Positions 28,873 through 39,105 of a stretch of DNA of 64,000 nt are shown here, one piece after another (positions within the stretch are counted from its first letter, which is position 1; each line of letters starts with the position of its first letter). Position numbers and translations under genes: made by a program. This DNA comes from Pycnococcus provasolii (taxonomy: Eukaryota > Chlorophyta > Pseudoscourfieldiophyceae > Pseudoscourfieldiales > Pycnococcaceae), in NCBI GenBank assembly GCA_938743325.2, contig OW568880.1, positions 1-64,000 on the forward strand, read 5' to 3'. A model generated the notes under the pieces. That model saw nothing but the letters and a program-made list of their open reading frames with translations, did no database searches and had not been told where the DNA came from.

Positions 28873-29781
28873 GGTTCAAAGTACCTTTTCAAAGTAAGTG
28901 CGACGAGCAGACGTTGCGCAAGCTTGCTAAGGTAAGGATAGAACACTCTGCAGTGTCCCTAAACGAATGTATCAGCAACAAGTCACTGCGAGAAGTAAAG
29001 AATCGCCAGGCCACGTCTGGGGGACGAAGCAACCACGAGGCCAGCACTACTAAAGCACCCACACTACACTCACCCACTACTAAGCACCCACCCGCACTGA
29101 GGCGAGGCCTGTGCTCTGACTGAGGTGTCAAACTGGCTGGCAATGGCGGAGAGTTGGGCGAAGTCTCTCAAGCGTTGTGTTGCGTTGCCGGGTTTTCGGG
29201 GGAGGGAAGGCTCCCTTCCCTCTCCTTGGGCTTTTGGGAATTTGAATTTCACACCACACCACACCAAGTCAAGTCGTCTTCACGGGAGGGAAGGGAAGGG
29301 AAACAGCAGCGATTCCCACGGGCATCGGCAGGCAATCGGCAGTTCCATCGGCCCTCCAAGGTGGCCCTGCCAATCACACCCTACTGTACCCGTATGGTTG
29401 GCGTGTTGCCACAGCTTAGTCTAGTCTAGCTTCTTGAGGCAAGGACATCGCCTCCTCCTAAACTTGACCTTCGGCGCAACCTGTCCTTTCCGTGCAACTT
29501 TGCTTTGGGGCAAAACCTCGTGAAAACGGCTCATGTGGAGGAGGTACAGTACGCGGCCGCCCCCTAGGAGCAACGAGGTCATGCACCCAACGTCGGATCC
29601 CTAACCTTGCACCTACCTTTACTGTACGCCCTCCCAAGGGTCTTCCCTCCGGCTTCCGCCGCTCTCGTCGCCCGTCTCGCGCAACCACATCTCGGGAGGC
29701 TCTCGGATTTCACCTTCCACGCAGTATACTAGTAGGCTGCGACTCCGCCACCCACCTCAGGAGCGACGCCCGGGCAACTTC
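28873..29781. promoter_or_regulatory. Long divergent spacer between CEP290 and the GT47 gene
   Basis: About 900 bp between two diverging genes, so it should contain both promoters. I see short direct repeats (ACTACTAAGCACCCACCC-like, 29046-29098) and an ACACC run (29251-29265), but no gene, TATA box or telomere-type motif. Confidence 0.45.
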
Positions 29782-31407
29782 ATGCTCCCGCTCGCATACG
29801 GCCTCATGGCGCGAGACGCACGTGGCGCAAAGACGCTCAAGCACGTCAACGCAAGCTTCGTGCTTAAGGCGTCGCTCGCTATCAACGCAGCGCTTGCAAC
29901 GATCATTGCCATTCACCTACACCAGGATGCCGCGTACTGGGACACACTCGAGCAAACCGTGCAGGCGGAGAGAGACGCGAGAGTGCAGTGGGAAAAACAC
30001 GCAGCCATGGTGCGCACAAAGTCGGCGCAGGCGGTGTCCGCGTTCAGCCACGCGCCTGACGAACATAAAGAGACTGGCGCAAGCAAGCAGGGGGAAAACC
30101 ACGCGCCGTGTCCGAGATGCGAGCCGTGTGGTGACGACGACCGGCCGGCGCAGCAGCCGTGCCCGAAGCACGCCGAGAGAACGCCGAACGTACACGCTGC
30201 CGCCGCGGACGGGATCAACGGCTACGCCATCGCGGGAACGCCTCTCCTGCGCGCGGGATACGAAAGCAGCTCGGCGATGCCCGAGTTTAAGACCTACAGT
30301 CCTGTGTTCGATCCGTCAACGAACAACGGGCTCGACTTCAAAGTTTTCGTGTACGAGCTTCCCGACGAGTTTCACGTCGAACTCAAGCGGCAGCAGAAGC
30401 GTTGCATCAGCGATCAGTACGGTACGGAGATCCGGATACACGAGGACCTGCTGAAGAGCCCGCTTCGCACGCTCGACCCGGAGGAGGCTGAGTTCTTCTA
30501 CGTGCCGTGGTACGGGGAGTGCTTCCTGTTTCGCGAGGAGAAGCGAGACCACAAAAACGCCATCTCGACGACGAACAAGTGGTTCATACGCGCGGTAAAC
30601 ATCGTGAAGCAGGAGTACCCGTACTTCAACCGCACGCTCGGGCGCGACCACGTGTTTGTCTTCCCCGGCGCGCGTGGACCTCACATCTTCCGAGACTGGA
30701 AGCGGCACATTCGCAAGAGCATATTCATGACGCCGGAGGGCGATCGCAGCCTTGGCGAGCAGTTCAATACGTGGAAGGACGTCATCATTCCCGGCCTCGA
30801 GGCGGACGTCGAGTTGACGAGCGGCAAGACGCGCGAGCTGGACGGCGAGCGAAATCAGCTAGCCTTCTTCCGTGGAACCATATGGAACAGGGGTGGATCG
30901 AGCTACAGCCGCGGCATACGCATCAAGATGGCGGACGCGTTGAAGGGCGTCACGGACGTCACGTTCGGTGAGGCGGAGAAGTCGTGTGACCGTGCATGCT
31001 ATCGCAGGGAGATGCGGAGGTCGGTGTACTGCCTGTGCCCACGTGGGTGGAGTCCATGGACGTTGCGCGCGTACTCGGCGATGATGGCTGGGTGCATCCC
31101 CGTGCTTCTCGCGGACGAGATTGAGTTTCCCTACGAAAATTTTCTCAACTGGAATGCGCTCACGGTGAAGATTCCGGAGGCGCAGGCGGAGGATGTCGTT
31201 CAGATCTTGCGTTCCATCCCGCAGTCGGTGGTGGAGCAAAAGCAGGCAGCGATTGCGCGCGTTTGGAAGATGGTTACGTGGAAGCGTCCCGCCGAGCCTG
31301 GCGATGCGTTCCACACCGTCATGGCGGATCTTGGCCTGAAGCGTCGTCTGATGAAGGCGTCGACGTACACGTTCTGGGATCACGACCACGTCAAGCGCTC
31401 GTCGTGA
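29782..31407 (+). CDS. Exostosin-family glycosyltransferase (GT47)
   Basis: A 541-aa type II membrane protein of the Golgi type. A short cytosolic N-terminus precedes a signal-anchor helix (~25-45) and a stem with a CPRCEPCG segment (~110-120). The exostosin domain (~180-510) contains KVFVYELPDEF, FFYVPWYGECF, HVFVFPGARGPH, an FFRGTIWN strand, and the nucleotide-sugar-binding end CPRGWSPWTLRAYSAMMAGCIPVLL. GT47 enzymes transfer sugars such as GlcA, Xyl, Gal or Ara to polysaccharides or glycoproteins; the donor here is unknown. Length suits a plant-type single-domain GT47. Confidence 0.92.
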   Translation: MLPLAYGLMARDARGAKTLKHVNASFVLKASLAINAALATIIAIHLHQDAAYWDTLEQTVQAERDARVQWEKHAAMVRTKSAQAVSAFSHAPDEHKETGASKQGENHAPCPRCEPCGDDDRPAQQPCPKHAERTPNVHAAAADGINGYAIAGTPLLRAGYESSSAMPEFKTYSPVFDPSTNNGLDFKVFVYELPDEFHVELKRQQKRCISDQYGTEIRIHEDLLKSPLRTLDPEEAEFFYVPWYGECFLFREEKRDHKNAISTTNKWFIRAVNIVKQEYPYFNRTLGRDHVFVFPGARGPHIFRDWKRHIRKSIFMTPEGDRSLGEQFNTWKDVIIPGLEADVELTSGKTRELDGERNQLAFFRGTIWNRGGSSYSRGIRIKMADALKGVTDVTFGEAEKSCDRACYRREMRRSVYCLCPRGWSPWTLRAYSAMMAGCIPVLLADEIEFPYENFLNWNALTVKIPEAQAEDVVQILRSIPQSVVEQKQAAIARVWKMVTWKRPAEPGDAFHTVMADLGLKRRLMKASTYTFWDHDHVKRSS

Positions 31408-31794
31408 ACTTAAATAATATTTGGCGCTCTTTCCATCACGCGCATGTAACATTATTACCCAACAAAAGTAGTCATCACATGGATGGCCGCATGGGGCACG
31501 TCAGGCGACGTGGCGGTGAATCTGGTGATGACGCATACGACGACGACTGTTGCACGACACTGTGCACGACCGGGTTCCCCAAATTCCCCCCAAAATAAAA
31601 CTTTTACTAGCCTACGATGGATCCCGGCTCTTCTATTGTTCTTTCACACCCATACATACATATGTCACACTCATCCATCCGCTGGAGCGCAGCACGTCGT
31701 CGCGTGCACGAAGTGGCGCCACCGCACGCCACGTACAAACGCACTGCTGAGTGGCGCCGCTGAATGGGCTGAGTGTTGAATTCGAATGGTGTAT
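31408..31794. other. Convergent 3' spacer
   Basis: Lies between the 3' ends of the GT47 and DeSI-like genes. A/T-richer than coding DNA, with no ORF that I would support. Confidence 0.5.
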
Positions 31795-32457
31795 TTACAA
31801 TCCAGTCATTTGCTGCTGTGGTGGTGGTAATTGTGTGGGCGCCGTTGTGGTGGCGTGTGTGTTGCCGTTTGCGCCACCTATTCTGTTGTTATCTCCACCT
31901 GACACCCCGAAGAGACTTTTAGATATGATGTCGAGCGTGCTTTGTGCGAATAGCCCCGCTTCTCTCGCGAGCGCACTCGCCTCGCGCGCAGCCATGGAAG
32001 CAGCGTCGTACACCTGCGCGGTAGTCGTGACTGTTGCGTCCGCGCCTCTCGCGAATCTGTTGACCCACATGGGAAAGGGTCCAGCCCCTAGCGCTTGACA
32101 GAGCGCCTCGCAGAAGTCGTTGCAGTTTCTTTTCAGGAGGTCGTACGACGCGCCCGGCCATGATTCTCTGAGGTTTCTGATCACCTCTTTCACCTTTTCA
32201 GGTGACATGGTTGTGATTCCAAGCGGCACAGTTTCTCGGTACGTGTACATGGGGTTTCTCTTCGGCTCGACGGCGTATACTCCCGACCCGGTTTCGCAGA
32301 ATCCGAACGACCACTCGCTTCCCATGACTTCGAGTCCACCGTGGAAGATCCCTCCGATGGACAGTTCACGCGTGACGGCGTTGATTCTCTGGATCGCCGT
32401 GTTTGTGCTTTCCGAGCCTGAGTTGGTGATGTCGTACACGTGGAGGTTGACGAGCAT
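31795..32457 (-). CDS. PPPDE/DeSI-type isopeptidase
   Basis: A 220-aa member of the PPPDE superfamily (DeSI deSUMOylating isopeptidases). The permuted papain-like fold shows its catalytic pair: His39 in GGIFHGGLEV and Cys112 in RNCNDFCEAL. The strand ending VYAVEPKRNPM and the later FPMWVNRFA helix are typical of the DESI2-like branch. After ~140 the protein continues with an Ala-rich helix and a Gln/Pro tail. Members remove SUMO or ubiquitin-like modifiers, or palmitate, from targets; the modifier here is unknown. It is convergent with GT47 and divergent with the hypothetical gene beginning at 32740. Confidence 0.88.
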   Translation of the reverse strand: MLVNLHVYDITNSGSESTNTAIQRINAVTRELSIGGIFHGGLEVMGSEWSFGFCETGSGVYAVEPKRNPMYTYRETVPLGITTMSPEKVKEVIRNLRESWPGASYDLLKRNCNDFCEALCQALGAGPFPMWVNRFARGADATVTTTAQVYDAASMAAREASALAREAGLFAQSTLDIISKSLFGVSGGDNNRIGGANGNTHATTTAPTQLPPPQQQMTGL

Positions 32458-32739
32458 GGTGAAGCACTACAATGAGATACAATATCGACAGATAGCTATT
32501 ATTATTGCAGCAGCAGGACGAGCGAAGCTTTCTTTTTCCCCCTCCCGAGGAGGGATGGATTTCAAGTAAAATGGAGATGGGATGGACGGGATGGGAGGCG
32601 CATAAACGTTGGGCACCGGAGAACGCGGACCGAAGAGGCTCAGCGTGGGGCGGGGGGAATACGGGGATCCGTCGGGGAACCTATTTTCTGTGTGGCATCG
32701 TGGAGGAGAAGTCTGGGATCCCGCTCGAGCCAAGATTCA

Positions 32740-33354
32740 ATGGCGGCGCACACGTTCCCGGTGTTTACTTCGTGTGTGGACCTCCCGGAGGTCCCTTTTA
32801 GATATATTTTTCTACGCCTTGCCGCCGCCGCCGTTGCGGCACCATCCTCGGGAGCGCCTGTCAGGCTGTCACGCAACCATGTCACACTTTCTGCTCGGAC
32901 GTCCTGCCGCGCGAAATCACGCGAGGGCTCGAACTCTCGAAGACTATTCTGGGAGCTCGACAAGTACGCCAGGCCCTTGCCTGCGCGGACGAAACGCGAA
33001 CTGGCTCAAACCTTGGCAAGGGCGTACCATGAGACTGCTGTTGCGCGTTTAGTGGCCGAAGCGCAGCTCGCTCGGGAACGCACTCAGTTTCGGCTCATGA
33101 CCGCGAGAGCCAACCTGAAGAATAATAAAGCAGCACTGCTTAAAGTTTTGGTGGAAACCCTCAGAATGAACGACGCGCACGCGAAGAGCGTCCTCCTCAA
33201 GATGACGAGCGGGGCGGGGCAGCTTGGGCAGCTTTTGGTTACGCGATGTCCAAGGCGTGTTCCACCAGACCATCAGTCCATCACGTCCCTACCATCACGT
33301 CCCTGGAGGAGAGGCCCGGGGCCGGGGGCCCGGGCCCTGGGCACGCCAGATTAG
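32740..33354 (+). CDS. Hypothetical helical protein
   Basis: A 204-aa ORF, not recognised. The N-terminus (~1-70) is hydrophobic to Ser/Arg-rich and could be an organelle presequence. Residues ~75-150 are strongly helical and charged (WELDKYARPL, then LAEAQLARERTQ-like heptads). The C-terminal ~40 residues are Pro/Arg/Gly-rich, and the stop codon falls within a TTAGGG motif. An in-frame ATG at 32692 would lengthen it. The coding potential of the central helix looks real, but the ends are uncertain. Confidence 0.4.
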   Translation: MAAHTFPVFTSCVDLPEVPFRYIFLRLAAAAVAAPSSGAPVRLSRNHVTLSARTSCRAKSREGSNSRRLFWELDKYARPLPARTKRELAQTLARAYHETAVARLVAEAQLARERTQFRLMTARANLKNNKAALLKVLVETLRMNDAHAKSVLLKMTSGAGQLGQLLVTRCPRRVPPDHQSITSLPSRPWRRGPGPGARALGTPD

Positions 33355-33366
33355 GGTTAGGGTTAC
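33351..33366 (-). repeat. Telomere-type motif upstream of the zinc-finger gene
   Basis: ATTAGGGTTAGGGTT, two to three TTAGGG units, about 70 bp before the ATG at 33435 and overlapping the stop of the preceding ORF. Confidence 0.8.
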
Positions 33367-33434
33367 ACCGGACTTTTCGCTTTTTTTTTGCGTTTGACCT
33401 CTCGCGCCATCCATCCTCGTGTGAACTCGTCATA

Positions 33435-34142
33435 ATGGAGGTGTGCATGGACGACGACGACGACGACTCGCCTGCCCGCGTTCATCAACCTCATGGAGTA
33501 GGGAACGAACCAACAACAACGGCGGTGTCGTTCGAGCAGAGACGACTCGAGCGACAACTCTACGACACGATCAGAGCGTCCATAACCAAACAGGGCACGG
33601 CAAACGCCACGACGGCACTCCCTCCGCCTCGAGCCGCACCGCACGTTGTCGTGCCGCCACGACTTGACGAAGCGAGAAGACTGCTGCACCTGAACAAGCC
33701 GGAAGCGGCGATGCAGGTCGTACTCAAGGCGCTCAACGACATTGGAGGCGACGAACTCGTCAAAAGTGCAGTCAAAAAAGCGTCGGGGGAATTCTGGAGT
33801 TCACAACACGAACCGTCAACGTCACACAAAGAGTCGAAAAAGAGAAAAATTGAGGACCTTGTTGGGGAACTCGAACACCTGCTCAGAAGCTGTAGCGTCG
33901 AGACGAACATCGACGAAGATGATGACGAACAGGACGGAGCCATGATGGACGTTGTCGTCGACGAACAAGCAGTCACGCCGACGACGAGTCCGACAGGAAC
34001 AAAGCGCGTGCGCATGTCTCACGGGGTGAAGCCGGAATACGACCACGATGAAGGTACAGTCTTCACGTGCGAGAGATGTGGCGCTGTGATTGCACTGTCG
34101 CGAAGATTGGCGCACGAGACGATGTGGTGCTCGGCACTGTAA
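33435..34142 (+). CDS. Uncharacterised protein with C-terminal CCHC-type zinc finger
   Basis: A 235-aa protein. An acidic N-terminus (MEVCMDDDDDD) precedes a basic/helical region (~28-50), and a helical pair (~70-115, with RLDEARRLLHLNKPEAAMQ) recalls a single tetratricopeptide-like hairpin. A short nuclear-localisation-like stretch (KKRKIED) and a second acidic patch follow. The last ~25 residues contain C-x2-C-x11-H-x4-C (CERCGAVIA, then HETMWC), a plausible zinc-binding knuckle. I chose the ATG at 33435; upstream in-frame sequence is repetitive. It may be a nuclear protein-interaction factor, but I do not recognise the family. Confidence 0.7.
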   Translation: MEVCMDDDDDDSPARVHQPHGVGNEPTTTAVSFEQRRLERQLYDTIRASITKQGTANATTALPPPRAAPHVVVPPRLDEARRLLHLNKPEAAMQVVLKALNDIGGDELVKSAVKKASGEFWSSQHEPSTSHKESKKRKIEDLVGELEHLLRSCSVETNIDEDDDEQDGAMMDVVVDEQAVTPTTSPTGTKRVRMSHGVKPEYDHDEGTVFTCERCGAVIALSRRLAHETMWCSAL

Positions 34143-34197
34143 CGATAGAGAAGAATAGTTGAATGGCAAAAAAAAAGATTCATTTACAACGCCTAAC

Positions 34198-36202
34198 TTA
34201 GGCAGAAGGCGGCGGCGGCGGTGGACCGCCCATCACGGGTGGAGGCGGTGGTGCACCCATCGAAGGAGGAGGAGGTGGAGGATCTCCTTCACCACCCTCG
34301 CCGCCAGCACCAGCAGCTCCATCTCCAGGAGCAGCTGCTTGCTGACTTGCTGCGCTGCCACGCCAGAATCCCGTCGGCAACTCTTGACTCGCGAAGGAAA
34401 TCTGAGGCTTGAATTTTCTCAACCTCTCGACGCCCGGAAGCTCCTGAATCAAAATGGAAACGAGCGGGTGACTCAACCCGTACATCTCCGTGCCACTGAC
34501 CGTAACCTTTGATCGCTGCCCACCGCGGATTGCATTCACGGCGTTTGCAATCGCCACCCAAACGCCTGAAGCGCTCTCGCGCTCCACGCGCAGGTGAGGG
34601 GCATCGCGCGGAGTCACGCGAAACAGCGGCGTGTCGCCTCCATCCAAAATCTCGCTGTCGTAGTACGTGCGGCCGTTTGGATCCACTCGGCTTGCAAACT
34701 CGCGGCTGCTCTTGTATCCGACAGGGAAAATGTGGCGCTCGTTGTGGAAGGAGTCGCGTTCCCAGACAATCTCGCCAAGACTCTCGATCGTCACGCGGTC
34801 CGTGATGCGGATAGGGTACACAGGCTTTCCGTCTGGGCCACGATCGACGTCCGTCTTCTTCGCGTACTTCACGCGCTTCGGCGGGCGGAGCCACTGAATC
34901 GGATTCGGGTTCACCGCCGCACCACTCGCCTTCGCACCACCGCCACCGCCACCGCCGTCTTCCTGGCCCCCCGCCGGCGGCGCCTTTGGAGCGCGAGGGT
35001 AGCTCGCGCGGCTCGCGCCACCCGTCCCTCCCGAAGCCGCGCTCACCTTGCGCTTCACCGGAGCGGGTGGAAGCAGTGAGCCGAGCGACGCACCGCCGGC
35101 AACCGCCGCCGCCGCCGCCGCGGAGCCGCTCTCCTGTGCCACGAGCATGGCATGCTGCATCAGCCGCTTCGAGAGCATCTTAGAGCGATCGACGAGCCAC
35201 TGTTCGGACGGGAAGGTGCCCGGAACTGGCGCGTCGGGGGCAGACTCCCCACCGGCTTGAGCCTGGAACATCGCGCCAAGTCCGGTCGTGCGAGCGCTGC
35301 GATCCGCCCAAACCGATTCGCGCCAGCCTGGCAGAGTGGGGTAGCCGTGCTCCATCAACTCTTCGCAGAGGCGTCGATCTCCGCCGCCATTGAGCCAGGA
35401 GGTGAAGGTGTCCTTCGTGAAGTCCGGGTCTCGCGTCAGCATGTTCCAGAAAGGATCCCCGCCACCAGCGGAGTCTAGCGCCGCCACGCCACCACGCACG
35501 CCGTCGAAGAAGCGAATGCGCTCCACCATCTCGGTGCCAAGTCGTACGCTCATCTTGGGAATGTCGCCATCGCCCTTCTCCTCGAGAGACTTGAGCGTGG
35601 CGTCGTCCAGTGCGTCCAGCGTGCCCGCCGCGGCGGCTTCAGCTTTCGATGCCTCGTCCGCGTCGATGAGAAGTGCACGGTGCGCCAGCTCCGCGGCACC
35701 AGCACCACCCTTGAGGTTCCCTCCCACCGCGGCGTTCAGCGCGTCGTAGTCCGGAGCGCCTTGATCGGTGCGCGGCACTCCACGCTCGATGAGAGCTCGC
35801 GCCAGGCGAAGTTTCTCGTGTGCTGTGGGTGGAACTTTCGGTGGAGACGGGGCATTGTCCTCGCGCGCGGCGCGCGCCACCCTCGTGCGACCATCAGGCT
35901 TCTCGCTGCCTGGTGGTGGAGGAGGAGGAACTTGTGGACCTTTCCGCGGGTCTGTGCCCGCCAGAAGCGACAGCGTCACGCCGGCAATCTTTCCCTTTCG
36001 CATCTTTGCCGACGCACGCTGAGCGTGGTCGAGCAAGCGCTTCAGACGCCGCGTCACCGTGTCGGGCACAGGCCACTCCTCGCTGCCGGGTGTGGTGCGG
36101 ACGCGCTTCTTTTTCGCCGCGCCATCACCAGCATCGTCCTCCTCGGCACCGGCGTTCGGCTCGCCTTCGCCGTCGCCGCCGTCATCTTCCTCGCCTCCCA
36201 CA

Positions 36203-36238
<36 letters not shown>

Positions 36239-37560
36239 GCGTCGGCGTCGGCGCCACCAGCCGCAGCATCGCTTTTGATATTGCTCATGGCTGCGCACGG
36301 CACGCGCAGACCTCCAAATGCCGACTGAAATTCCGGGTCCGTGCGAACGCGGTCGTAGTACGCGTACCCGTGCTTGTGAACGCCCATCAGCAGAGCGACG
36401 TCCGCGTCGCGCGTCCACCACTTCGCCGGCGGATTGGACTTTTCGATGGCACGTAGCGCAGAGAGCACAGCGCCGCGGTAGTCCACCATGCGCGGGTCGC
36501 AGAGGTACGCAACCACCTCGTGCAGCTCGTCGAGCAGAATCAGCCGCCGTGCCCACACGCCCGCGAGACGATCCGCCTTGTCCCAGACGCCGAACCGCGC
36601 TCGGCAGTCGCTGCTCTGTGGAGGCCCCTCGCGAACGCGCCTCTCGAGGTACGCTCGCTCCTTCGGGTCCGACGCGTACGTCGCCGCGCTGCGCACGATG
36701 TCCCACGCGCAGTCCGCGACGTCGCCAAGCGCGTGCCTCGTTGGCTTGTTGCTTCCTCGTGTTAGCGCGGCACGAAGAGCATCCCACCTCTCGAGTCCGA
36801 ACAGCAGGAGCGCCCGACGCAGCCACTCTTTTTCCGTGGCGTTCCAGGGAAGCCGCCTTCGCGGCAGGTCGGCTGTCGTGTTGACGTTGCGCACCGTGGG
36901 ATCGTACCCGAGCGCGTCGAGCTTCCACCTCCTTTGCGACACTGCGATGGCCAGCTGCATGGATTGGCACGACGCGCGCAGTTCGTCGTGCATGAGCGCC
37001 GCGTTTCGCTCCATTTCGGCGAGTTCGGGGCACGCCTCTGCGGCGGCGTTCATCGCGGCGTCCTCAGGGTCGCGCAGTGGGCTTGGCGGCACCTTGGACT
37101 TGACAACAAGAGTTTCTCCCACGACTCGAGAAAGCAGTCCTCTTCTCGCCGCCGTGGAGCCTGCGACGCTGTTTCTCCACCTCGCGTTTTGTATGGTTTT
37201 CTTCGGCGTCGGCGACTTTGGTTTTTGCAGTTCCTCCTCCTCCGTTTCCTCCCCGTCGTCGTCAACGTCGTCGTCGTCGTCATCCTCTTCTCCCTCCTCA
37301 CCTTCTTCCTCCTCCAAGTCCTCCTCCTCCTCCTCTTCATTCACGTCGTCGTCGTCGTCGTCGTCCGCGTCTTCGTTCAAGTCCTCCTCCTCCTCCTTCA
37401 AGTCTTCGTTCAAGTCTTCATTCAAGTCCTCCTCCAGATCCTCCTCCAAGTTCTCCTCCTCCTCCTCCTCGAGATCCTCCTCCAAGTTCTCCTCCACCTC
37501 CATCATCATCACAGGTTGCAAGGTGTCCCCCCCAAGGTCGTCACCGTCACCTGAGGCCAT
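34198..37560 (-). CDS. FYR-domain chromatin protein with SANT/CHD-like regions
   Basis: A 1120-aa nuclear protein. Residues ~20-112 are almost all Asp/Glu. A SANT/Myb-like segment follows at ~236-270 (LPWNATEKEWLRRALLLFG). A second segment at ~379-415 (WWTRDADVALLMGVHKHGY) closely resembles a region of CHD6-9-type remodellers. A long middle region with further helices separates these from FYRN/FYRC domains at ~910-1055 (PVYPIRIT, FPVGYKSSREF, and the GLSHPLVSILIQELPG end). FYR domains occur in MLL/Set1-type methyltransferases, TBRG1 and plant JMJ proteins; here there is no SET, JmjC or helicase domain. Pro-rich ending. A start at 37632 is possible. It may be a reader or scaffold protein. Confidence 0.85.
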
Positions 37561-38026
37561 GGCGACAAGACAGGAAGGCGGCTTTTGCGCAAAACGCAAT
37601 AATGCGTCGGACTCTTCGAAGGCGCGCGACAACAGGATGACAGGGAAGCAGAGGCGGGGAAAGGGAAGCCCACATGGGGAACCCGACTCGAACCCTAACC
37701 CTAATCAGGCTCTAAGCCCTAACCCTAACCCTAACCCGGAACGTGAAAACCCTAAAGTTTTTAAGTAGTCCTTACATAATCGGAACGAGACATCGAGGTG
37801 AGACATCATGCTGAACGGATCTAGCTAGGGTAACCCCGAACTACATAGAACCCCCTTCGCCCAGCCCATGTTCCCGGCCCCTGATAAAACTCAGAGGGAA
37901 ACTCACCGAGGATCAGCAACGAGTGGCTCCGAGTACGCCTTTTCTCTCTCTTTTCTCCTGGGAAAAAAGGGAAAGAGATAGTCTATCTTTCTCATTCCAG
38001 CAGCTCATCAGTTCCCTCTAAGCCAT
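37561..38026. promoter_or_regulatory. Divergent spacer with telomere-type repeats
   Basis: Separates the FYR gene from the lumenal pentapeptide gene. It contains CCCTAA clusters at about 37690-37705, 37718-37738 and 37747-37755. The remainder has no ORF; a CT-rich stretch lies at ~37940-37975. The repeats could act like plant telo-box promoter elements. Confidence 0.55.
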
Positions 38027-38821
38027 ATGATGTCGCTCCTAACCCATAGCAGTGTCGCTCCTGTGCAGTCTCCTCTAAAGTCCTCTTCGTTTTCGAGGCG
38101 CACACACGCCAAAGCGGCTCTGCCCACGCCACCTTCTGTGAGGCAAGTCGCTGGGTCAACAGCCGCGGCAATCGCAATCGCGATCACCATCAACGCGACG
38201 CCCGCGGTCGCGCTCGGCGTCGACGGTGAGCTCAACAACAGGGAGGCGGATACATACGGAGAGTTTGGAAAGGGGACGATGAAGCAGTACGGAAGTGCGG
38301 ACAAAAGCACAGACCCGCGACTCAAGGAGAACTTTGACAACCAGGATCTGCAACGAAGTAACTTCACCGCAGCGGATGTGCGTGGAGCGAGCTTCAAGAA
38401 CGCCAACCTGAGAGGCGCGTACCTCATGAAGATAATCGCCTCGAAGTGCAACTTCTCCGGCGCGAACCTTGCCGACACGCTCATGGACCGCGGCGTTTAT
38501 GTCGACGCCGACTTCTCGCAGGCGATCTTGACGCGCGCTGTCGCCACCACGTCCGACTTCTCCGGAGCGAACATCGAGGGTGCCGACTTCAGCGACGCTC
38601 TGCTCGACAGGACAGAGTACAAGAAGCTGTGCGACAATCCCACCGCGACTGGCACGAACAAGATCACCGGCGTCTCTACGCGAACGAGCCTTGGGTGTGG
38701 CAACAAGCGCCAGACGGGGTATCCGAGCAGGTACATGAACGACGAGACGGCGTCTGATCCTCGCAAGGCTCCCCCGACGTTCGACCCGAAGAGCTTCGAC
38801 AGCAAGGCTGGCGGATTCTAA
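38027..38821 (+). CDS. Thylakoid lumenal pentapeptide-repeat protein
   Basis: A 264-aa protein. A Ser/Arg/Lys-rich chloroplast transit region (1-~40) is followed by a hydrophobic thylakoid-transfer segment ending in VAL/ALG (~42-63). After it come pentapeptide repeats of the A(D/N)LxX type (~105-200: LQRSNFTAADV, ANLRGAYL, ANLADTLM, ANIEGADF), which fold as a right-handed square helix. The ending with ALLDRTEYKKLC and a later LGCG parallels plant TL17/TL20.3 lumenal proteins. Their biochemical role is unknown. It shares a divergent promoter region with the FYR gene and opens a run of plastid genes. Confidence 0.87.
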   Translation: MMSLLTHSSVAPVQSPLKSSSFSRRTHAKAALPTPPSVRQVAGSTAAAIAIAITINATPAVALGVDGELNNREADTYGEFGKGTMKQYGSADKSTDPRLKENFDNQDLQRSNFTAADVRGASFKNANLRGAYLMKIIASKCNFSGANLADTLMDRGVYVDADFSQAILTRAVATTSDFSGANIEGADFSDALLDRTEYKKLCDNPTATGTNKITGVSTRTSLGCGNKRQTGYPSRYMNDETASDPRKAPPTFDPKSFDSKAGGF

Positions 38822-39105
38822 GAGCCTTCTCAGTAACTCACGTGGAAAGGAACGAACGTCACACAAACCAAGCGCAGGAAATAGGCAAATACTGTGGGGA
38901 TTGATTGGGGGTTTGGGGAAAAAACACCCGAGAAAAGTCTTGCCCAAACCCCGATCCTCTTCCTTGCCTCCCCTCCCCCGGGACCCTTCCTTGGGTTCTC
39001 TCCCCTTCGGAAACCCCGGTCGGGGGTGGTTCCATTCCGGCATTCCCAAGACTTCTTAACGCGTCGATCGATTGTATCATCCAAAAACAACCGAAGCCCG
39101 CATCG

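Noticed and set aside
37681-37700. GGTTCGAGTCGGG-like T-loop sequence on the minus strand
   Set aside because: No matching D-arm or acceptor stem; arises at the edge of a telomere-type tract.
36488-37768. 426-aa + strand ORF opposite the FYR gene
   Set aside because: Poly-Ser from the Asp/Glu codons of the true gene on the other strand.
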